64,000 nt of DNA from Glossina fuscipes. Lineage: Eukaryota > Arthropoda > Insecta > Diptera > Glossinidae. A program made the translations under genes and the position numbers. The stretch is from NCBI RefSeq assembly GCF_014805625.2, contig NW_023998416.1, forward strand, positions 17,896,877-17,960,876, in the 5' to 3' direction. Of this stretch, positions 27,212 through 39,200 are shown one piece after another; the first letter of the stretch is position 1, and every line of letters begins with the position of its first letter. The notes under the pieces were generated by a model. The model was given only the letters and a program-made list of their open reading frames with translations, made no database searches and was not told the DNA's origin.

Positions 27212-30200
27212 ATGGTGGCCGGTTTTGAACAGCGACCTTGGACTCCAACTGTAAGACGTGGCCAAATTGCAGCTGAAACCCAAACACCGGGACCAGCATC
27301 AGTAGCGTTGCCTGGTTTATTAGGTAAGTAAGTCAAAAGGAATTTCTTAGTTGAATCGCCTAAAGCAAAGTTAACAAATTAACAAAGTAAGTTAAGCACT
27401 TCAGCAAATGTAAACAAAGTAAGACCCGATATATTCCCATATATCAGGTTTATCAAAAAGTCTATAATAGTCTTAGTTGGTTTACTAAAGTATATAGCCA
27501 TCCATTTTCCGATTCCGAAAGTGAACTTATATAAAACACGCTTCTGCTTAGGATTTGGAGCATAGAAATTCGTAAAACTTATTACGAAAACAATGAACAT
27601 AAGGTTACGTTTCGTTCACGTTTGGGTCACATTTGGGTAATTAGGGATTATTATCGCTTTGGTGTACAGAAAACACTTCTGTGGACTTTTACGTGTACAA
27701 AAATAACTTTTGATTCTTATTTGTGGACTGAAAATATCATTTTCGACATGAAAATTGCATTGCAGGTCCTGTTAATTGAAACCGTTAGAGAAGCATGGTA
27801 ACTGATTTTATGTAGCAAAAACTGTGTGATTTCGCCTTGGATAATAGGTGGTCTTCAACAAAATGGTACAATAGACTACACTTCTCGTGGCACAGTTATT
27901 ACGACAAAAGTTCAGTAACCAACTAATCTCCACAAATTGCCTATGTGAGCTTGCCAAAAATATCATGTGATATAAAAATCCCTTTGGATTCTTTATGTTG
28001 GTGTTGTGTTGGATCACTGGTTGACTTTAATAAACTACGAACTCTCAACGATTTATTCATTAGAGCGGATATAGGATTGAATCTTTACAAAAGTTCCAGA
28101 GGCGACCATTTGCATGAAATCATTTTTAAATAAAAATGGCGTAAGTCAATATAGAAAGTAACGAAAACATTGTCTTTTATCGTTCAGTTCTTATTATAAA
28201 TTAATACCTCAAGAAAACCTATTTGATGACTATATGTTTAAGTTTAATGCTAAACTTATCTCACCTTAAACTCAAAAAAACTTATTTGATGACTATATAT
28301 TTGACTTTAATGCTAACGGCACCGAGCAATGAAATTGTGCAGAGCTTTAGGCTAAGAAACAGCTACGATGTATCAAAAATCACGCTAGCTTGACTTCCCA
28401 GAATACCTGAACTGGTTCACATTTCGCAAAATCTGTTAAAAAAATTAACTGATCAGAACTGCCCTTGAACTCAATGAAGATAGTGAGTCATACAGCGAAG
28501 ATACAATGGCATCTATTTTCCTACCAGCGATATTAAGCCCAATATTAGTTAGCAAATTTTTAAGTAGTAATGTATTACCTTTGTTGAAAGCATAATTTAA
28601 AATAAAAGGAAATCCGTTTTGACTGTTGATATGATATAGCCGCCATATGTTATTTCCCGCATTGCCCTGCAAACATTGAAAAGATACACTAAGTGATGGA
28701 TGATGCGCATGCTTAGGTAAACTAAAACGTAAACAACAACAACAGTTAACAAATATTGCTGGGAATTTTGCTAAACAAAGATCGAGGATTCTAACATTAA
28801 AATTTCGAATTTGATTACATTGAAGAAGGTTCAAGTGCGACATTTCGTTGGAAAACATGCCAGCTCTATCATTGAAATTTTGCAATTGGTGGAGCAGCAG
28901 CCGAACGGAAGCTGTCACGAAATAACGGAAACATCAAATATCAACCACACGACATCGAATCATTTGAATAGGACAGGAAAAGAGCTCTAAACAGCGGAAA
29001 AAATCGCGGAGACCTTGCAATATAACCTAATATATACGCATACATGTAAATATTTTCTTCCAACAATCATTACTAAGCCAGTCTTTCGAGATCACTTGTA
29101 ATAGAAGGTGGGCCTATATATTGTATACATCCGTATAAAGATAGGCCACCCTTGTATCACAAGGCATATAAGGTATATCATTATTTTTTTTTAGACTTAT
29201 TTCCAAGCGCATCTTAGGCACTTTTTGCGCATCTGCTATCGATCACAGCGGTCACGCCAAAGGCTCTAACATATTTTAATGAAGCATTTTTTTATTATTA
29301 AAAAGAAATAAATATTTTTTACTTTATTATATTTATCTCTATCTAATTTACTTATTTCATTTTTCCTAAACTCGATTTTGAACAAAATGTTGGAACATCT
29401 AGGTATTTCGTTTTCTCTGTTAGTATCCATTAAAGTTATAATGCTTCACCTAACGTACATAGCGGTTGCTCGAACCAATTAAACAAATCTTATCTCGAAA
29501 TTATTGAAATCGTCTAAGGTATAGGGCATATAAATACTTTATCACCTAAAACGAATGTGGCGCTTTGTCTATTCTTTCCGTGTCTGCTTTGTACATATAT
29601 ATAACCAATGAAATTTGATTAATTTTATTTTAAGGGTCCAAAGTAACCGACTCCCGCAAATTGGCCGCTCCTTCTTTCACTTTCGGGCAAAAACATCGCT
29701 TTGCAACTGAGACATTGGGCGAAGGTCCAGCCAAATACAATATTACCGGGTTAGGTAATAAAGGTAAAGATACACCGCCAGCGTCCAGTTTACAAAGTCG
29801 TCCCAAAGCAATGTCGAAATTTTCAACACCAGCACCAGGTGAATACAACGTGGAGAGAGCCACCAAGACCATCAATCAAACGGCGCCAAAATATACATTC
29901 GGTCAGAAATTGGCTACGGAGAAATTAGATTCAACACCAGGTAAATGAAAGTATTGTGCATATTGATTAAATATAAGTTAATGGTTCTGGTTAATGTTAT
30001 TGTTGTTTGAGTGGGTTAGTGTGTTTCAATTCAAATTTCTTATAAGTATATACATATGTATATATATATATATATATGTATATATCTATGTGCTGCTTTG
30101 GAGTATTTCAACGCTTGTGTCTAGCAACTCATTGCATTATTTTGAAAATCTTAAAATCGTCTCAAATTGTTTCATTATTTTTTACAGTGTAAATATATCA

Positions 30201-33200
30201 TAAACCGATATTTGTATAAAAATCCAAAAAAAATATTTTCGACATTTCATTCAAGAGAAACGCAGTTTTTAAAATTCAATAAGGTAACCTATATGTGGCT
30301 TTCAATATTTTATTGCCTTTTATTGAGATGGTTTGCATTGCTAATGAGCTTAGTCCTTTTTGTTTTGTTATTGCTATAAAAAGCTTCTTTTCTTTTAGCA
30401 TTAATTATCAAAATTTATCGAAAATTTTAATTAATATTAATTGATTTTGTATTTTTCTTCTAAAATAAAAAAAAAAAAAAAAAATTTTTTTTGGCGAAAA
30501 TTTCTCCGCTCTACATCTAGGTCCAAATCATTATCGAGTTGTACCGCTCGATTTAATAAAACCGCGAGCTCCTCAATACACATTTCGCATTAAATTTAAT
30601 GTTATTCTAATCAGTACACCAGGTAATAAAAAATGCAATTTTCGTTCTTTCCCTTTTTTTTTTTTTAGTTTTTGTTAAAAATTTGTACAAAATAATTGGC
30701 TTAAACACCTCCCGTTGTACACAATTCCATGTTCATGAAAGGCACGTCAATATTTTACATTATACATTAGCGTCCTTAAGTAATTGAACGATATAAACTG
30801 TATCGAATATTTGTTTATTGTATAATACATTGTAGATTAAATTTTTTTTTAAGTTTTTAAAAAAAATTTTTTAAATGTGACCATCGACGAGAAGTCATTT
30901 GGTCGACAGAAACCATTTTAACGATGACGTTACATTTCTTGCATATCAGAAATTCGAGTTTTTATATCCTAAACTAGTAATGGTACAAAAGTGTGTTAAG
31001 TTAGCGCGGAGGTAGATAACATCCAGAAGGACTTGAGAGGGATGCTGCTTTTATTATGTCGATCGATTTAGAATCATTTTATTCTTTGCTTGTTTGCTCT
31101 CCTGTTCGTCTGTTTTTTTGTATTCAACCTACAGGTCGTAATTTTTGAAATATTCTTGGCAAACTTGGTACACTGATTTGCTTTTGCCTAGGCAAATGTT
31201 TCAGATCGGGATGCTCTTACGCGCATCTTCCATGTATAGCATTTTATTTTGGAAAATCGTTATGTGAAGGAATGCCGTTGTAGGGTATTGAATGGTGGAC
31301 CGTATCACACCACTTTTTTCTTCTTTATACTTTATGTATTGACGCGATAATGGTTCGGATCAAGGTTATAGTCCCAAATTGATATGGGATCATGAACTAA
31401 TAATATATGCCAAGGGCTCAATGTTTTTTCAAATTTCGCTATCTGAGCATTCAAGCAGCAGTGGATAGCCAAGCAAACCAAGAAGGATAAAAATAAATGA
31501 AGTTGAACTCTACGCTAATCAGCATACTTTAGGAATTGCCAACCGCCGTCCCTCTAAAGGATCCAAAAATTCTATTTTTTTTTGCTTTACTAAGGAGTGC
31601 CTTCAAAACGATTTTCGTAGAAACAATGTCAAATCAGAACAGAATTCGTTTCAAGTGGAAGTTTTTAAACGTAAATAATTCATTCGCCTCCATTATCATG
31701 CTTTCTAATTATAATGCGACAAAGAAGAAGAATATCCTTTTAGGAGAATACTTTTGTTATTCTATACTATGAAAACGTGTAGTAAATTTGAATGTGGCAA
31801 ACTTCTTCAAACAAACAGAGAAATGCTAGCAATTTCGATGAGCGTGGTAAAAGGCTTCTCCAAGATCAGTTCAGAGAGGAAACAAATGCTTTAAAAGGTT
31901 ACTCGAAAAAATGTAGTTAGATTAAGGTAGAATATACAGTAAAATGATGTCTTCTCCGTTTATTAAAAAATATATTTACCATCTTTGTTCTAAGAACATC
32001 GCAGTTCATTCAGTACCTCACATAATTAATAAAATCAACGAATTTTTTTTTTTGAAAATTTTATTATCTTTAGCCTGCGAAATTTTTCAATGTCGAATGA
32101 AACCGTCTTTTACGTTTCATCCTACAAAACTTCATTATTGTAGTCACGCTAATCTAATTATATGAAGCGACATTAGTTCCATTAGTTAACAATGAATATT
32201 ATTCTACTTATTAAGTGCTTGCATGTATTTTGATCGTTTCTTCACTTGAAAAAAGCACTCATTGAGAAAAATTGGTACAACATATATTAATTAAAATATT
32301 TTCAATCATTTTCTGAAACTTTTCCCCGTGCTTCTAACAATATTGCAATAAAATGTTGAAAGTACTATACTGATTTGGCAACGGTCCAATCATCGATCCA
32401 CTTCTTCAGCATTTCGAAAGAGCGTGCCAGTCAGGCCTTGCTTCATCGATCTGAACAAGCGCTAATCAGAAGATGCTATGTCTGGTCAGTATGCTGGGTG
32501 CCGCAGAACTTCCTATTCAAGCCGGGTCTGTGTATCCTTGACCGAACTTAAACATTGTTTATATTGATAATTGGCATTATTTTATCATCATCACCAATAG
32601 ATGTCGCAGATCAAAATACATGCAAGCACCTATTAACAAAATAATTTGTGATAATTAAAATTAACGTAACGCAGCAGAAGGTCAATAATCGTAGTTAATG
32701 CGAGTGTCGGAAAAGTATTAAAACCTAGCATATAAAGTCTATACATATAGTTTTGAGTAGATAAGTATCAAATAAAGTTCCACGACATCATTCAACACCC
32801 TATGACATCAGTATGCCGCGTTTGGAAATCGTTCGATATCCTACAACGCCGTTCGATATACCAGGACATCGGGCCATGTAGATCGTGGAAATTCAATTTT
32901 GTTAAGAGACAGTGGAAATCGGTTTACGCCTTCATGGTGGTCGCGGGAAGGTGATTAAAAATTGACATATCGAAAGCGATTTTTGAAATCGAAAATTTAA
33001 TGAAAACGTTATATAAATTATCAACATCCGCTTACCTTTTTGTGTTGTCCGGATTAATTTGAAAAAATATGAAAAGATTTCTCTTTTTTAATGCTTTTAA
33101 CACGGAAAGTTGTGCTCTTTTTTTTTTTATTTTACCCATTGCACACATTTTTAGTTTTATTGAAAAATGATACAATGATACATATCTCACGTTCCTAATA

Positions 33201-36200
33201 TAATGTAAAGCACTTTAGTTTGCCTCAGCATATTATGTATCTCTCACGAACATCACTCTCCCTTCACTTTTGAAATTCTTAATAGAAGCATTAATATGGT
33301 TTAAATCTCTTAAAATATGTTTGATTTGAACGATTCCACCAACACATTGTTACACTAACGAAGCGCCCAATACATATTATCCTGAACGGGTATCGTTAGT
33401 GAAAACGAACTCACCATGCTACACATTTGGTAGGCGTAAACAAATTAACTGCGATAACAAACCACCAGCAGGTAAACATTCTTTGCTCTGCAGTTTATTT
33501 TTGCAATGTTCAAATTTTGTTTTCTTGTATGTAGTTTTTTCTTTAGCTAAATAAATAATTCCTTTCTTTTCACATTATTGCATATATATATAATTTAATT
33601 TTGTTTAATTGTTGCTCACAATTTCCAAATTTTATATCTTCATTTAGCACCTGGTTGCTATAGCCCTGAAAAAACCAATACACACTCTACACACGCTTAT
33701 TCCATAGCCGGCAAAAGTACGCATGATGTTGTTGATTGCACGCCAGGTAAGTTTTAAGGATTTGCCGTAAAATTTGAAATGTCTTTACGATTTTTAGAAA
33801 AGTTTTTAAGTGGCTGAATAAAATATTAAAAATTTTCCAGCTCCTTGTGCTTATGAGCCGGAAAAATGTAAATTGGACAAAACGCCCGCCTTCACAATCA
33901 GTGGTCGTCATGTGGTTCAAACAACCAACAATACTCCTGCTCCCGGTACGTACGCTCCTGAAAATTGCCGTTTAGATCATGTTCCTGCTTTCAGCATTAA
34001 AGGCAGACATCCAGTAAAAAAAATAAACGAAAGTCCTGCCCCTTGTGCCTATTCCCCGGAAAAAGTGAAACTTGATCACACACCGGCCTACACGATAGTG
34101 GGACGTCACGATGTACAGAAGATTAATGAAACACCGGCACCAGGCTCTTATGCTCCCGAAAAATGTAAGATAGGAAAAGCGCCAGCTTTCAGTATAGCAG
34201 GAAGGCCTGAGGTACGTAGAACATCCAACACACCGGCACCCTGTGACTACGCTCCTGAGAAGGTGCGCCTTTATCATACGCCCGCATTCACTATCGCCGG
34301 CAAACAAGAGACCAAAATGAAAAGTGTTACTCCTGCTCCTGGTGCATATGCCCCAGAAAAATGCAAGTTAAATCAGACGCCTGCGTACTCTATTTCCGGT
34401 CGCCACGATTCGAAATTGATTAGTGATACTCCCGCTCCAGGCGCTTATTGCCCAGAGAAAGTGCGTTTGGATCATACACCAGCCTACACAATGGCCGGCA
34501 AACATCAACCGAAGTATCACATAGACTCTCCAGCACCCGGTGATTATGCCCCCGAAAAAGTTCGCCTTGATCATACACCAGCTTACACCATGTCGGGACG
34601 TCATAATGTGGAAAAATGTAGTGATACTCCTGCACCGGGAGCATATGCACCCGAGAAGGTTCGGCTAGATCACGTTCCTTCCTACTCAATATCGGGACGA
34701 CATAGCCATCAAAAGCTAGATGAGAGTCCCGGACCGGGAGCATATTATGCTGAAAAGGTATGTTTAGATCGTACGCCGGCCTATTCAATGGGTGGCCGTC
34801 ATGATCTTGAAAAATTTAGTGATACTCCCGCTCCCGGAGCTTATTCTCCCGAAAAATGTCGTTTAGACCATACGCCTGCGTATGCAATAACTGGAAAACA
34901 TGATCTGAAAATACGGAACGAAACTCCTGCTCCAAGTGCTTATGCTCCTGAGAAATGTAAACTGGACGGAGCGCCAGCATTTTCATTTGGGGGCCGACAT
35001 AATTTACAGAAAGCTAATGATACTCCGGCACCAGGCGATTATTATCCAGAGAAAGTCCGCCTAGATAGCACCCCAGCTTACACAATGGCCGGTAAGCATG
35101 ATTCTAAAAAAGTCAATGATACACCGGCGCCGGGCGATTACGCTCCAGAGAAATGTAAACTCAATTTGACACCCGCGTTTACCATGAAAGGTAGACACGA
35201 TATTGAAAAACCTAGCGATACACCTGCTCCAGGTGCCTATAGTCCGGAAAAAGTTCGTTTAGATCATACGCCTGCATATACTATGGCTGGCAAACACAGT
35301 TTAAAAATTCCGAATGATACGCCAGCTCCTGGAGATTATGCTCCCGAGAAATGTAAATTAAATGGTTCTCCTGCGTACACTATTAAGAGCAGACACGATC
35401 TTCAAAAGCTCAGTGAGACACCTGCACCTGATGCCTATTATCCAGAAAAAGTCCGCTTAGATCACATTCCAGCTTATACAATGGCCGGGCGTCATAATCT
35501 TCAAAAAGTTTCTGATACTCCAGCTCCGGGCGATTATTGCCCAGAGAAAATACGTTTAGACCACACCCCGGCCTACACCATAGCTGGTAAACATAATCCC
35601 AAATATGAGATCACCACTCCAGCACCCGGCGATTATGCCCCAGAGAAATGCAAACTTGATGGAGCCCCTGCATTCTCTATTAAAGGTAGGCACAATTTTG
35701 AAAAACCAAACGATACACCTGCTCCGGGAACTTATTGCCCGGAGAAAGTACGTTTGGATCATACTCCAGCGTATACTCTAGCTGGAAAACATAATCCAAA
35801 ATACGAAATCAATACGCCAGCGCCAGGAGATTATGCTCCCGAAAAAGTGCGTTTAGATCATTCACCTGCCTACACAATTGTCGGACGGAAGAAGGACAAA
35901 GTTATCAGTGACACTCCCGCACCAGGCTCCTATAGTCCAGAGAAAGTGAAGTTAGATCATAGTCCAGCCTATACCATCACAGGACGCATATTGAAAGAAT
36001 ATGTGGAAAATACTCCTGCGCCTGGAGATTACAAACCGGAGAATTGTGATTTAAAAACTCATACGCCTGGCTTTACATTTGGTATGAAATTGAAGAAGGA
36101 AACGATCAGTGATACACCAGGTATGTAAAGGCTATTAGGATAAAAATATATCATGCAAATATTTCAACCATTAAACTTTAGCACCCACTGCTTATGAACC

Positions 36201-39200
36201 TGAAAAGCACCCTCTCGACCATAAACCTGCTTACACTTTTGGCACCAAAAGCATTGTAAAAGTGATAAGTGAAGCACCAGGTAGGCTATAGTATAAGGTG
36301 GAGTAACGTAAGCTGCATGTCTTTTTTTTCGCTTTGCATGTTCATTTGCTTGATATGTCCCCTACGTAAATGTTTACTTTATGTATATTTAGCTCCTGGT
36401 TATTATCATCCCGAAAACTATAAACCCGATCATACTCCTGCCTATACATTTGGTCTTAAAACTCCAATCATGCCAAGTAAGTTCCTAGAGAGCGTATATA
36501 CCTAACACAGTATTTACCTTACATTTATGTGTACTTCTCATCGATTTCTTTTCGTTTTTCTTCTCTGTTTATTGTTTTGTGCGCTTTTTCCTTTTATCCA
36601 TATTGTTCTGTAAATATCTATGCATATGAATGCTTTAATCTATGTTTATGTGAATGCCTGGGTACATACAAATATATTTAGTCATGCCAGTTGGACCTTA
36701 TGTAGAAGATCGAATCTTGCAAAGACGCGAAAAGCGTTTAGCAAGTCCTGGTAAGTAATGCTCTTTTGATTTTTTATTGATGTTACATGTGGTAATTTCT
36801 TCGTATCCCGACTTTGCCCATTGAAAAGCATCGTTATTTTTAATTTTATAAACACAGATGCAATTTAAAATCACTGATACATAGTAGTGCTTTAATTAAA
36901 TAGTTTTCTGTTTACTAAAACTACACCTTTCATAATCAGGAAAAATAACAACAACATATATAGCGATTGTCTGTTAAGTTTCCGACCTAAGAAAATACAA
37001 AACACGGCCAAAATTCAGCTCTATTCGTCAACGTTCTTCATCTTTTAACAATGATACAATCACTACTTCTCTGACATTTAGGCATCTTCGTCATACGACT
37101 CGCCACGACTACCAGAATGCACTTCAGTTTCTGCAATGTCCTCGTCATTTGATCGAAATCTTTTTCGCCCTAACATCCTAACATCCCAACATTTGTCAGC
37201 AAGGAACAGTAGCTGGGTACTTGACCTAGAGAACATATGGGGCGTGGCAGCAAATCATGTAATTTTGTCGATGTAGCCGTCGGCATGTGACTCGGCATTA
37301 TTGGTCCAATGTGAGCCAATACAGCAATCAACGTAAGGTCAGCTTCTTCCTGCCTAGACCTTGATTCGGTACGCGACAAACAAGTTCTTTGGACATATTC
37401 ATAGCTGCTGTTATATCGCTAATCTTAAGCTAGGCGATGTCCCGAACGTTTATGGCCAACCAACGAGATACGACTATATACCAAAATTTCATTGTAGTAA
37501 ATGAAGTGCAACGCCTCCGTAGATAGCATTCAGCTTGTCTTTAATTTGTGCAGGCTTATGGTCGTTCAGAAAGGAACACTTAATAATAACACTTGAACTT
37601 ACTCAAACCATCGCCACAACCATCCAAAACCACCGCGCATCAAAAATTTGATGAGCACTTCTCAGCTCATGTAGAAATATATTCATTAATTTTTGTGGAC
37701 AAAATTGTCATATTTACCTTCAAGCAGGAAACTTTTCGGGTATAAATAAATACTTTTCATGTCTTTCGGTAGATAGACTTCAAAAGAGCAAGTTCCTTTG
37801 CCGATTTCAAGGCGTTTTATGCCAATTTACTGCGACCACATATCGGAGACAATTCTTTGAGAAAAGTATTATAATCCCAATCGTGAAAAAGTTAAGTTTT
37901 CCAAAATAATTCCAATAATTCATAAATTGATGTTACATCTTCTTCTTCATCCTTGCACTTATATATCTTATCGGCATGATATTTTCACGATTCGAATTTT
38001 GCCACAAAAAGATTTAAGTGCTAAGCACACAATAAATGAGTCTGCGCCGTGCATCATGCAATCAAAATTTCAAACTAAAGTTGTAGTAGTTGAACAGATA
38101 GCTTGCATCCCATTGTTGGAGTAAAGATCACATAAAAAAGATGTCTCGCATGATGTACGATATGAATGCATCTATTCTTTTCAGCGCTTGGGTCATTCAT
38201 TGAACTTTTACATTCTAACGTAAAGGAACGTTAAAAGTGAAAGAAATATTCCGACGTAACCTCAATAAAAACAAAAACGAATGAGGAAGCTTTGTCTATA
38301 CATAAATGTTAAAAAACAATTTTTTTATTTTTCTCTCGCTACACTCTTATCACGGATCTATTGTTTTTTCCTTTTCTTTTGCAATTATAATCACTATTAC
38401 CTCACCCTCTTACCACTGCGTAGTGCGTACGAATTTGGTTATACTTGAGAATGCAAGTACGCAGCAACAACAATTAATACAGCAACAATTGCAAACGCAG
38501 CAATTAGAACAAAAAGAAAGCACCACCACAAAAACAACCACAATTACTGAAACTCATTCGGCAAATCTTGCGCATAATGAAAATGTAGTGAAATCGTCAA
38601 ATAAACCAATTAATCTAAACGAAAATGTTAGTAGCTTGAGCACCTCAGTAGATGGTAGAAAATCTCGTTCACCGAAGCCTAGCAAACGCACGATTATTAG
38701 CACTAGAGGCAGCGATGCTCAGATTTCCCAGCAAATGCAACAAATTAATGGCATAGACGGTGAGACCGGTAATATAATTACGACAACGATTCAGGCTGCA
38801 ACCAACGGCTACAAGGATGATGGTACTGTTAAGGTCCAAGCTAAAGGTAGTGCCAATCGTCAAGAAACGAAAGCAGATAGTTCTTCGAAAAAAACTCACG
38901 TAACTGCGGACGGCGCCGCTGTGACTACGGTGAAATCTTCGAAAAGTTCAAAGGTTAAATACGCTGTAGAAGCCAGTACAGTACGAGAAGAAATAATCAG
39001 GTAACTTTTAGAATGGCAAACAAATTATTGCTAATAGCTAACACACTATCCCATTCATAACAATCATCTTATTAATCAAGAAATAGATTAAGAATGTGTT
39101 CGGCTAGAACCGAATCTCTACCGTCCATCACCTGTGTGTTACTTTCACTTTTTATACAAATGACTCATAAGAATAACTAAAATAAAGTTTGTTTCCTGCA

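Noticed and set aside
33972..34788. Minus-strand frames of 78-122 codons opposite the repeat exon
   Set aside because: They are mirror images of the 99-bp coding array, repeat with the same period, and have no independent start or splice context.
38306..38423. The ATG at 38306 as start of an independent 232-residue protein
   Set aside because: The first 39 codons translate a T-rich, acceptor-like tract ending in TAG, and the downstream part fits the phase of exon 9 exactly, so an exon of the upstream gene is more likely.
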